Positions 53,507-60,496 of a stretch of 60,496 bases of DNA are shown here, one piece after another. This DNA comes from Planctomycetaceae bacterium (GTDB taxonomy: Bacteria > Planctomycetota > Planctomycetia > Planctomycetales > Planctomycetaceae). Positions within the stretch are counted from its first letter, which is position 1; every line of letters starts with the position of its first letter. Location of the stretch: positions 1 to 60,496 of the forward strand of contig JAGQPX010000029.1 in assembly GCA_020426505.1 (NCBI GenBank), written 5' to 3'. The notes beneath the pieces are model-generated. The model searched no databases and was not told the DNA's origin. It was given only the letters and a program-made list of their open reading frames with translations. The position numbers and the translations under genes are program-made.

Positions 53507-56008
53507 TTATTTGCTTCCTGCGTGTTTGACGGCCACAATTCCGGCGACAAGTCCACGGTAGAAGGCGACTTTTTGCGTCGGGGTCAGACGTGACCGTTCG
53601 TGTTGCTCCCAGATGTCGCTTGCCAGTCCGTGCTTGACGGAGAGTGCAGCGACCATCTCGAAGCAGTCATCCATCAGTTGTGGGTCGTTGAGTGCGAGAA
53701 TGAACTCGAACAGTTCGGCCGAGTTCTTCGATTTCAGTAGTTGACATGCAAGTTGCAGCGCACGCAGGTCCCTGCGTTGTTCGAGATTCTGCTGGAGACT
53801 GGAGAAGTTTCCGAGTGCTTTGGCCGCTTCGAGCGGGTTGCCCGAGCGAAACGCTCCTTCTGTTTCCGCGATCAACTCGGCGATGCGGTCCTGACCATCT
53901 TCGTCAGCCAGGATCAATTGGGAGATTTCGTTGGACTTGGACGCGTTTCCAGCCATGTCGTAATGACGACTCAGAGTGCTGGGCAATGACGTTGTGGCAT
54001 ACGGCTGGCCGGCTGCTGACGAAATCGCGGCACCCGGATCCTGAAGAACCTCTGCGACTTGATCCAGCAGTCCCCACGTGATGGCCTCACGGAGGAGTGT
54101 GACTTCAAGGTCAAATCGTGTTTGGGCTGCCTCGCCAATCTCACGAGCGTTGCGCCGGTATTTGCGGAAGAGTCGCGAGAGCACATCACCGTCAGCGAGT
54201 CCGAGTTTGTTACCGACTCGAGCCTTGGCACGATCCGATGAGTTCGCGATCTCGTCGACCAACGCGAACACCGATTTGGCGCTAGGGCCAATGCCGTTTG
54301 TGAATTCCCAGGACGTTTGGAGAGTCCCCCAAGCCGTGGCGGGATCACCGAGCAGCACATGCAGGCGTGCCATCTGGGCCCCGGCGACGGCTGCTGATTG
54401 CAGTGGTGATGCATCGGGGATCGCGACACCGTCGACGATCGATCGAATGTCCGGGTCCTGCATCGCTGTTGGCCGTGGGATCTGTTTGTAGAGTTCGAGG
54501 GCCATGTTTAGTGAGGCGACGGCTGACCCTTTGTCGCCCTGCATGAGAGACCCGGTCGCGATCCCAGCCGCGACACGGCATTGGCCGGTCAACGAAAGTT
54601 GTTTTGACATTTGCTGGACAGTCGCCACCGGTTGGCGATCCTGAGTGACGGTCGCATGTCGAGCCGCGACGAGTGCGATGGCAGCCATGCAGTCCTCGCG
54701 GGTAGCGACATCGTCCGCCCGCATGGCCCACTCGATCGCATGGTCCCATTCGCCATGCGCTGCAATGGTGATTGCGGTTGCAACGCCGAGGGGGTCCACC
54801 GCCATGTCGATGGACGAATACCGCAGCAGCCGGTCGAGATCGAAGATTCCCAGTTCGCTGGAGACCTTGATCAGCGAGGCGACTCGTTCGCGGGTCAGGG
54901 TGGCATCGTCCTCATGGTCGAGACGTCGAAAGACCTCCTTCGCCTCGTCAATTCGGCCGTCGGCGGCCAACACGGCGGCGACTGCGATTGCGGATGTCGG
55001 CGCAGCACGCCCGACACTGGGGAAATCGATCGCCGCTTCGTCCGCCAATGTGATCGTTTTCTTGGCTTCCTCGGTCTCTCCGGCAAAACGCTGTTGCCAT
55101 GCGATCGCAGCGAGTGGCTCCACCTGATAGAACTTTTCCGACGTCAACGCCAACAGACGGAAAAACTGCTCGCGAGCTTCATCGAGATCGCCGACTTGTG
55201 CAAACGCCTGTGCAGCCATTCGTCGACAGTAGGGCTTGCTGCGATTGTCACTCCGCGAAAGGGCCGCATGGACGATCTGTTCGAGCGCCCGGCTCTGGAG
55301 ATCGTCCAGCGAAACCTTCACTTCCTCCGTCAAAGGTTCCGGCGGCGCTTCGACGGCTGGTCCGACCGTCTCGTCCGTGAGACTATTGCTGCCGTTGACG
55401 CCGACGCCGGTCGGGACGTACTTGGCTGGACCACTTTCTCTGATGACAAAGAACCAACCCAGGAACAGCAGCAACGGAACCAGTACGAGCGCCCCGATCG
55501 CGAGGTTAGTCGATGAAAAGATCCTCCGTTTCTCCTCGACGGCCACTTCCTTCTTTTCGGGTCGTGGCGCTTTGAAGACGGGAACCAGGCAGTCCTTGTT
55601 CCAACACTTGACGTCTCGTCCCTGCATCTTTGCGGAAATGAACCCGGGGCTTTCGCACATCGGACAGACGATGCGGATCATGCGACCCTTCGCCGGCTTG
55701 GGAGCGACGGGAGGCGCCTTGGCGACGGCAGACGTGTCGACATCGAACGGGTCGCCGTCTTCACCGGGACCGGGTTGCTCGGAGATCGCTTGCTTGATCG
55801 ATTTGGGCTTGCCTGGAGGCCTGGATGGCGGAGTCGGCTTCTCGGACTTCGAGGCGGCCTGTTTGGCGGGTGGGGACGACTTTGGGGGTGCAGGTTTCGC
55901 CGGTGCAGCGGAGGGCTTGGATGACATGGAGACGCCGCAGAAGGGACAATCTTCAGCGTCGTCATCAAGCACGGACGCCTGACAGCCGGGACACTTGCGG
56001 AATTCCAT
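53507..56008 (-). CDS. Zinc-ribbon membrane protein with helical (TPR-like) repeats
   Basis: The 833-residue protein starts MEFRKCPGCQASVLDDDAED; CPGC...CPFC (6-24) is a first zinc ribbon. A Pro/Lys/Ala-rich linker (about 30-110) leads to a second ribbon (CPMCESPGFISAKM, CWNKDC, about 115-141). One membrane span lies near 167-188 (IGALVLVPLLLFLGWFFVI). The large C-terminal part contains tandem helical repeats resembling TPRs (AQAFAQVGDLDEAREQFFRL, AVLAADGRIDEAKEVFRRLD). This architecture is common in planctomycetes and is probably a scaffold; the partner is unknown. Nothing nearby suggests a pathway. Confidence 0.83.
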   Translation of the reverse strand: MEFRKCPGCQASVLDDDAEDCPFCGVSMSSKPSAAPAKPAPPKSSPPAKQAASKSEKPTPPSRPPGKPKSIKQAISEQPGPGEDGDPFDVDTSAVAKAPPVAPKPAKGRMIRIVCPMCESPGFISAKMQGRDVKCWNKDCLVPVFKAPRPEKKEVAVEEKRRIFSSTNLAIGALVLVPLLLFLGWFFVIRESGPAKYVPTGVGVNGSNSLTDETVGPAVEAPPEPLTEEVKVSLDDLQSRALEQIVHAALSRSDNRSKPYCRRMAAQAFAQVGDLDEAREQFFRLLALTSEKFYQVEPLAAIAWQQRFAGETEEAKKTITLADEAAIDFPSVGRAAPTSAIAVAAVLAADGRIDEAKEVFRRLDHEDDATLTRERVASLIKVSSELGIFDLDRLLRYSSIDMAVDPLGVATAITIAAHGEWDHAIEWAMRADDVATREDCMAAIALVAARHATVTQDRQPVATVQQMSKQLSLTGQCRVAAGIATGSLMQGDKGSAVASLNMALELYKQIPRPTAMQDPDIRSIVDGVAIPDASPLQSAAVAGAQMARLHVLLGDPATAWGTLQTSWEFTNGIGPSAKSVFALVDEIANSSDRAKARVGNKLGLADGDVLSRLFRKYRRNAREIGEAAQTRFDLEVTLLREAITWGLLDQVAEVLQDPGAAISSAAGQPYATTSLPSTLSRHYDMAGNASKSNEISQLILADEDGQDRIAELIAETEGAFRSGNPLEAAKALGNFSSLQQNLEQRRDLRALQLACQLLKSKNSAELFEFILALNDPQLMDDCFEMVAALSVKHGLASDIWEQHERSRLTPTQKVAFYRGLVAGIVAVKHAGSK

Positions 56009-56267
56009 TGAAACCCTTTGATTGCATCAGAGATGAGCTCACTCTTGTCACGGCGGAACGTTCACTCCACCGATCCGCGTGTTATAGCAAAACCGACGAA
56101 GTCGACGAACCGAGAGTAATCCTCGGCTGGAGATGAATCGAAAGTGACGAGTACCCGGAGGGTGTGGAGGTGAATCGATCCTTGACCGGGTTTACCGTGT
56201 GAAGTGACAAGGGCACTCTTTGGACGTCATTTTGATTACATCAGTTCCAAAAAAAGACGGCGAAGAG

Positions 56268-57854
56268 TCACTCGTTCAAGAGTTCACTGGACGGAATCCG
56301 CTCGAAAATGACGTCTGCCTGACTTCCCTCGTAGACGATGCCGACGTGTTTGTCGTCGACTTGTGTGAGGCTCGGATACCCGCGTCCGCGTCCGTCGTCC
56401 AAGAGCAGGTGATGTGCCTCGGGCCATGTGAGTCCGTCATCGAAACTGACCTGTACCGTCTGATGATGCCGTCCGTCCGTCGCATGTGGGTTGGCGAAGA
56501 GCAGCACGTGCGTCATCTTCGATTGGCTGGACATCTCGAATCGCAACAGGCTTCCGTTACAGGTCGGCTCGATCAAAGCTTTCTCGTGAGTGGGATGCTC
56601 GCTCCACGTGTGTCCGAGATCGTTGGTCACCTTGACCGCTCGAAATTGCACGCCGCGCTTATTGCGGCAGTTGAGCATGATGGACCCGTCGCTCAGTTCG
56701 ACCGCCTGACACTCGCTCGTGTCGACGGTTGCCGGCTCGCTGACGTGCCATGTTTCCCCGTGGTCGCGGCTCCACATGATGTTCGAGAATGAAACCCCTT
56801 CGGCATCGCGACCTTGAGTGGGCATCACAAGTGTGCCATCTCTTAGCGTGATCCCTTGCTGCGGAGCAGGCGCGAAGAGCCACCAATCTTCCCGTTTGAG
56901 TTGCCGCGTGAGATTGACCGGATGCGACCATGTGCGTCCGTCGTCATTCGATTTCACCATCATGAACTGCGCACTCTCACCAATGATGTAGCCCGGCTCC
57001 GACCCAATGCCTCGCCACTGATGATGCTCCGGTTTGCCCCACATCCAGACCGAGAAACAAAAGATGTCACCTGTTTCGCGGTCGACGAGCAGGCCCGGAT
57101 CACTGCATCCGTTCTGAGACTGAGGCAGCCCACCATAGGTCCCCATGTCCATGATGACGCGCGGCGACTCCCATGTTTGCCCACCATCCGTGCTGCGACT
57201 GAGACCGATGTCGATGTCCTCCTGCAGGTCACGCGACTTGCGTCGACGCATGTCGTAAGCGCAGAGCAGGGTGCCGTCGTTGGTCGTGGCGAGCGCCGGG
57301 ATGCGGTAGGTGTCGACGCCATCGTCATTGTGTTGACGCAGTGCGACGCCGGTGCGATGCGAGATGCCGGGGGTGTCATCCGTTGGTTCGATGCGTCCCT
57401 CCGTTGTTTCGATCGCCGTGCACGTCACATCGAGGTGATGCGAAAGGTCTGCGGAGTCCTTCAATGCGCACGAAAGCCACAGCTGATGTTCACCGACCTT
57501 AAGCGGCAGATCTCCCTTGAAGACCAGGGGACCGTCGGAGGAAGTGGGACCGCCGAAACTCTGATTCGTCGCGAACGAGCCATCCTTGCCCGCGACGAAT
57601 AACTCGAACTGAGCGACGTCATCGCGGCTGCTCGCCTCGTGCAGGTCGAAGGACAGGGACTTCAGCGAGACACTCTTCTCCGACACACTCACGGTGATCA
57701 GCATCACCGGGTTGTGTGGTTTGCCGATCAACACCGGATGCACCCGTTCTCGCGTGACCGCAGTGACGTCCGTTGACGCTTTGCTGCAGATTACTGAGCA
57801 AATCAGACATGCCCCAACACTGAACGCGAAGCGACTCCCAAACCCGACGATCAT
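56268..57854 (-). CDS. Secreted exo-sialidase family protein (BNR/Asp-box)
   Basis: The 528-residue protein starts MIVGFGSRFAFSVGACLICS, a signal peptide; AGGAG 6 bp upstream favours this ATG over 57926. An N-terminal beta-sandwich (about 40-170) precedes a six-bladed propeller. The sialidase RIP motif appears in VDTYRIPALATTNDGTLLCAYD, and four Asp boxes are seen: STDGGQTW, SNDDGRTW, SRDHGETW and SFDDGLTW. Arg residues for the carboxylate-binding triad occur in QFRAVKV and GRGRGYPSL. It should cleave a terminal sialic acid or related sugar outside the cytoplasm. No transport or catabolic genes for sialate are near. Confidence 0.9.
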   Translation of the reverse strand: MIVGFGSRFAFSVGACLICSVICSKASTDVTAVTRERVHPVLIGKPHNPVMLITVSVSEKSVSLKSLSFDLHEASSRDDVAQFELFVAGKDGSFATNQSFGGPTSSDGPLVFKGDLPLKVGEHQLWLSCALKDSADLSHHLDVTCTAIETTEGRIEPTDDTPGISHRTGVALRQHNDDGVDTYRIPALATTNDGTLLCAYDMRRRKSRDLQEDIDIGLSRSTDGGQTWESPRVIMDMGTYGGLPQSQNGCSDPGLLVDRETGDIFCFSVWMWGKPEHHQWRGIGSEPGYIIGESAQFMMVKSNDDGRTWSHPVNLTRQLKREDWWLFAPAPQQGITLRDGTLVMPTQGRDAEGVSFSNIMWSRDHGETWHVSEPATVDTSECQAVELSDGSIMLNCRNKRGVQFRAVKVTNDLGHTWSEHPTHEKALIEPTCNGSLLRFEMSSQSKMTHVLLFANPHATDGRHHQTVQVSFDDGLTWPEAHHLLLDDGRGRGYPSLTQVDDKHVGIVYEGSQADVIFERIPSSELLNE

Positions 57855-57988
57855 GACGTCTCCTGCATCGCTGCCCCGTCGATGTGACCGCAGCCGATGA
57901 ACGAGGGCATCGGCTGGGTTGTTCACTCATGAGAACATCATGTCGGCTGGCAGGCGATTTTGCCATGCCGGGAGGGAAGCCATCGTAT

Positions 57989-58441
57989 TCAGATTCCATC
58001 GGCGCCCGTCAGTACCTTGCGGATACGGATCGTGCAGAGGTCACCAGCGTTCTTGTCCGTGAGTGTGCATTGCATCATGACGCAAGATGATCGCTCATCT
58101 TGTGAGAGTAGAATCTGTCCATTGAGCGTCGTTGCACTGCTTTCGTCGACCACGATCTTGCGGCTTTGGAGCGAATTGATCAACTGACGACTGAGGGCTT
58201 CGTCCTTAAGCGATCGAAACTGCCCTTCCACAATGATCGAGCGGACGGTCGAGATTTCGTAGGCGTTGAGGTATCGAGCCAGTCGATCGGCGGCTTCGTC
58301 GGCGACAATTTGACTGACACCCTCATCGACAAGTGCGTCATCGGCAGACGCGGACGCGGGGGAGAATGCGAGTCCGGAGATCAGCAGTGTGGCGAGGGCA
58401 AACGAAGAGCGAAGTGTGTTCGAGTGTGAGAGAGTCAACAT
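57989..58441 (-). CDS. Small secreted protein, function unknown
   Basis: The 150-residue protein begins MLTLSHSNTLRSSFALATLL, with a signal peptide ending ASASA. The mature part (about 115 residues) alternates helix and strand: VSQIVADEAADRLARYLNA, STVRSIIVEGQFRSLKDEALSRQL, and TLNGQILLSQDERSSCVMMQ. The pattern with a strand after Gly-Gln resembles small lipoprotein-like penicillin-binding-protein activators, but no clear match can be claimed. The two cysteines near the end could form a disulfide. It stands between the sialidase and a zinc-ribbon gene, with no clear operon. Confidence 0.68.
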   Translation of the reverse strand: MLTLSHSNTLRSSFALATLLISGLAFSPASASADDALVDEGVSQIVADEAADRLARYLNAYEISTVRSIIVEGQFRSLKDEALSRQLINSLQSRKIVVDESSATTLNGQILLSQDERSSCVMMQCTLTDKNAGDLCTIRIRKVLTGADGI

Positions 58442-58635
58442 GGCGAATTCTCCTGACGAGAGAGACAGTTGTTTAGGAATCGGCCAGAACAGGCCTCATC
58501 TCTCTCAGCGAATTCGCTCCTCGATGTTACAAGCCAAATTCAGAAAACTCGTCTCTGCCTGTAATTCACGTTCACTTCGAGTGGAAACGGATGATCAGCC
58601 GTTTGCGGCATTGGATGCGATTGTTGCGACCGAAC

Positions 58636-58947
58636 TCAGGATTTGGCCTGACGCCGCGATGCGGTCGCGGCAGCGTTCTGGTGTCCACACACGCAGACTT
58701 GTTTGCGGATGTGGATCAGGTTCTTGCACTTCGGACAGATTTTCTGCCAGGGCTTAACATCGACGGCCGGCTTCGCGGGTGCTTTCGACGCCTGCTCACG
58801 CTTCAGTCGCTGCATCCGTTTTTCGTCGGCCTGCCGGACCGAGCATTGAGGATGCACGCCACCTCGTGAGTAACTGTATTCACCACAAACCGGGCAGACT
58901 TTACGTTTGGGACCGGGGTGCAAAGGTTGGGGCTTACTTGTCGACAT
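58636..58947 (-). CDS. Small double zinc-ribbon protein
   Basis: The 103-residue protein starts MSTSKPQPLHPGPKRKVCPV. Four-cysteine zinc ribbons are seen at CPVCGEYSYSRGGVHPQC (18-35) and CPKCKNLIHIRKQVCVCG (about 71-88). A basic helical linker (ADEKRMQRLKREQASKAPAK) joins them. The protein is highly basic and ends in SRRQAKS, so nucleic-acid binding is plausible. There is no catalytic motif. It lies on the same strand as the cold-shock gene but is separated from it by a strong hairpin. Confidence 0.72.
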   Translation of the reverse strand: MSTSKPQPLHPGPKRKVCPVCGEYSYSRGGVHPQCSVRQADEKRMQRLKREQASKAPAKPAVDVKPWQKICPKCKNLIHIRKQVCVCGHQNAAATASRRQAKS

Positions 58948-59006
58948 TCGAGACGTACTCCCATTGATGAGGACTCACTCCCCTGTCGAGTGATGGCGCA
59001 AGAAGA

Positions 59007-59034
59007 ACACCGAGGGTTCGAAAACCCTCGGTGT
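59007..59034 (-). terminator. Intrinsic-terminator-like hairpin after the cold-shock gene
   Basis: A perfect 12-bp stem (ACACCGAGGGTT with AACCCTCGGTGT) closes a 4-nt loop CGAA. On the minus strand it lies 45 bp beyond the cold-shock stop and is followed by the T-rich TCTTCTTG, not a full T-run. It would end the cold-shock transcript before the zinc-ribbon gene. Confidence 0.7.
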
Positions 59035-59078
59035 CCTGCGTTTTCCGTGAAGAAACCCGTAGGACGGGCGGCTGATGT

Positions 59079-59276
59079 TCAGACAGGCCGAACGTTCTCA
59101 GCACGAGGTCCTTTCGGGCCCTGTCCCACGTTGAAGGAGACTCGTTGTCCTTCCCGAAGTTCGTCGAAGCTCACGCCCTCGAGCGACGAACTGTGGAAGA
59201 ACATGTCGGTGCCGGTTCCGTCCTCGATGAATCCAAATCCCTTCGTGGTCACCCGCTTGATTGTGCCTTCTGCCAT
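59079..59276 (-). CDS. Cold-shock-family RNA-binding protein
   Basis: The 65-residue protein starts MAEGTIKRVTTKGFGFIEDG. The RNP1 motif KGFGFIED and the RNP2-like DMFFHSSSL are present, with VSFDELREGQRVSFNVGQGPKGPRAENVRPV completing the five-strand OB fold. This is the CspA family, single-stranded RNA/DNA chaperones of the cytoplasm. RNP2 has FFHSSS in place of the more usual VFVHFS, a common variation in planctomycetes. Its transcript probably ends at the hairpin at 59007-59034. No dedicated cold-box element was identified in the short leader. Confidence 0.95.
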   Translation of the reverse strand: MAEGTIKRVTTKGFGFIEDGTGTDMFFHSSSLEGVSFDELREGQRVSFNVGQGPKGPRAENVRPV

Positions 59277-59400
59277 CTGTGTCTTCCAATACTTTCAAAA
59301 TCGTTGCACCCCTCTCAGAACGTGAAACACTCACGCGTCAACAGGGAGCACAGGGTCTGTTGAACTGATTGATTTCCAGGAGAGGATTCTCGTTTGTCGA

Positions 59401-59568
59401 TCAATCGGTTTCTTCAATTGTGTCCGGTTCATCCGCTTGCGGTTCGGGGGCGTTGTCATTGCCCCCGTCCTGTTTTCGCAACAGCTTGCGAGCGCGTTTG
59501 GCCTCTGCCTTCGCTTTCTTCTCCATCTCACGTTGCCGTTTGGCGAAGGTGTTTTGGTTTTTTGCCAT
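59401..59568 (-). CDS. Small charged protein (55 aa)
   Basis: The 55-residue protein starts MAKNQNTFAKRQREMEKKAK, preceded by GGAG 8 bp before the ATG. It is strongly basic in the first 30 residues (AEAKRARKLLRKQDGG) and acidic at the end (EPQADEPDTIEETD). The MAK.Q.TFAKRQRE.E.K.K pattern is recurrent in short bacterial proteins of unknown function and may bind nucleic acid. The gene sits between the helicase and cold-shock genes on the same strand, so all three may work in RNA handling. An ATG upstream at 59730 would overlap the helicase gene and is not used. Confidence 0.7.
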   Translation of the reverse strand: MAKNQNTFAKRQREMEKKAKAEAKRARKLLRKQDGGNDNAPEPQADEPDTIEETD

Positions 59569-59632
59569 CAGTGTTCTCCATTCTACTGAACTGCGATGTG
59601 TCACAGGTGACCAGTCGCCCGTCGAGGAGGGA

Positions 59633-60496
59633 TCAGGTCGTCTGTTTGGCGGTCGAGGATCGTCGCTGTCGGCTGCGGCGTGACCGCTTCTTCGGCTTGG
59701 GTTTCGATTCACCCTCTGAGGCCGCCACATCAGCGCGACGGGCGGGCGGACGGCCTGACGGATTCGGTTTGCGGTTTTGTGGTCGCTTCTTTGGTCCGCT
59801 ATTGCTCGGCGTCGACGGTGTCTCTTTGCGAGAACTTGGCTCGGGCTGATTCTCGGCGGGCGGAATCGACATGCCGATCAGTTGCTCGATTGCCCGAAGT
59901 TCGCGCTTCTCGTGAGAGGAACAGAAGGTCAACGCGATGCCGGCCGCGCCGGCTCGACCGGTCCGTCCGATGCGGTGCACATAGCTCTCCGGATCAACCG
60001 GGAGATCGAAGTTGATCACGTGAGTGATGCCGTCGATGTCGATGCCACGGGCGGCGACATCGGTCGCCACGAGCACACTGACTTGTTTGTTGCGGAACGC
60101 CTCCAGCGCACGCTGTCGTGCTGCCTGCGACTTGTTCCCATGAATGGCCGTCGCCCGAATGCCGATTCGGACGAGCTTGTCAGCGAGCAGGTTGGCACCA
60201 CGCTTCGTCTTGGTGAACACGAGCGTGCGTTTCGCATCATCCGCATTGAGTATCTCCCTGAGGAGTGGCAGCTTGCCGTTGCGTTCGACGAACAGCACCT
60301 GTTGGTCGATCAGTTCGACGCTTGTCTTCTCGGGGGTGACGTCGACACTGACCGGATCGGTCAGCAGGGTCTCAGCCAGTTCCACGATTTTCGGCGGCAT
60401 CGTGGCAGAGAAGAACAGCGACTGCCGTTTGTCCGGCAGGCGACTGATGATCCGCTTGAGGTCAGGCAGGAACCCCATGTCGAGCATGCGGTCCGC
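59633..60496 (-). CDS. DEAD-box RNA helicase, C-terminal part (cut by window end)
   Basis: The 3' end of a gene continues beyond the window; the last bases encode ADRMLDMGF, just after motif II (DEAD). Motif III SAT is in LFFSATMPP. The helicase C domain follows with LVFTKTKRGANLLADKL (motif IV), VLVATDVAARGIDIDGITHVINFD (motif V) and HRIGRTGRAG (motif VI). A basic, disordered tail of about 75 residues (KKRPQNRKPNPSGRPPARR, KPKPKKRSRRSRQRR) resembles RhlE-type helicases. It unwinds short RNA duplexes in the cytoplasm, for example in ribosome assembly or RNA decay. The cold-shock gene nearby suggests a shared role in RNA handling. Confidence 0.93.
   Translation of the reverse strand, partial: ADRMLDMGFLPDLKRIISRLPDKRQSLFFSATMPPKIVELAETLLTDPVSVDVTPEKTSVELIDQQVLFVERNGKLPLLREILNADDAKRTLVFTKTKRGANLLADKLVRIGIRATAIHGNKSQAARQRALEAFRNKQVSVLVATDVAARGIDIDGITHVINFDLPVDPESYVHRIGRTGRAGAAGIALTFCSSHEKRELRAIEQLIGMSIPPAENQPEPSSRKETPSTPSNSGPKKRPQNRKPNPSGRPPARRADVAASEGESKPKPKKRSRRSRQRRSSTAKQTT

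Noticed and set aside
54611..55516. Plus-strand open frame of 301 codons
   Set aside because: Antisense to the zinc-ribbon/TPR membrane protein, with no domain or start signal.

Overview
The window reads as chromosomal DNA from a planctomycete (Planctomycetota, probably order Planctomycetales). The evidence is lineage-typical protein families: three DUF1501 proteins, two large cytochrome-c/DUF1549/DUF1553 (PSD1) proteins paired with two of them, two DUF1559-containing proteins, and a secreted protein with a LEPR-XLL sorting motif. Base composition is about 55-60% GC by eye, with lower-GC patches around 22-24.9 kb, 27-28 kb and 38-40.7 kb. No transposase, integrase, phage gene or CRISPR array was seen.

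Layout. 0-5.3 kb: tRNA-Arg(TCT), a repeat-rich spacer, an FG-GAP/VCBS protein, a ParE-type toxin/antitoxin pair, two uncharacterised proteins, a DUF1501 protein and a thioesterase. 5.3-7.7 kb: palindromes, the decayed C-terminal piece of a cysteine desulfurase and the LEPR-XLL protein. 7.9-19.8 kb: ten co-directional minus-strand genes. These are a TPR protein, two MFS transporters, a CaCA exchanger, an SLC13/TrkA-C permease, a small-multidrug-export-family protein, a C39-like peptidase, a RimK-like ATP-grasp ligase with an RLAN N-terminus, a GCS2 glutamate-cysteine-ligase-like enzyme and an N-formylglutamate-amidohydrolase-like enzyme. The last four overlap each other. 20-22 kb: a repeat-rich zone with one small secreted protein. 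22-24.9 kb: an AT-richer three-gene unit (DGQHR/DndB-like protein, unknown protein, DNA methyltransferase) lying directly after acs. 27-33.8 kb: a repeat-flanked DUF1963 protein, then a DUF1559 protein, an M56 peptidase fused to a DUF1559 sensor, and a BlaI repressor with a visible promoter and operator-like palindrome. 33.8-49 kb: a pRiA4b ORF-3-type protein, a tRNA-Phe-like sequence, two PSD1/DUF1501 pairs, and a large carboxypeptidase-regulatory-repeat protein bounded by 308-bp direct repeats. 49-60.5 kb: metallophosphoesterase, ferritin-like protein, sulfite-oxidase-like protein, zinc-ribbon/TPR membrane protein, sialidase, small secreted and zinc-ribbon proteins, cold-shock protein, and a DEAD-box helicase cut by the window end.

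The strongest candidates for something new are: (1) the amidoligase/peptidase/amidohydrolase genes continuous with a bank of transporters, which looks like a pathway making, trimming and moving an amide-linked small molecule or peptide tag; (2) the DGQHR-unknown-methyltransferase unit, a possible DNA-modification or defence module; (3) the BlaI/M56 pair whose sensor is a DUF1559 domain instead of a penicillin-binding domain; (4) families of fixed-length repeats (116, 97, 114, 308 and 31 bp) that bracket single genes, several of them AT-richer than their surroundings.
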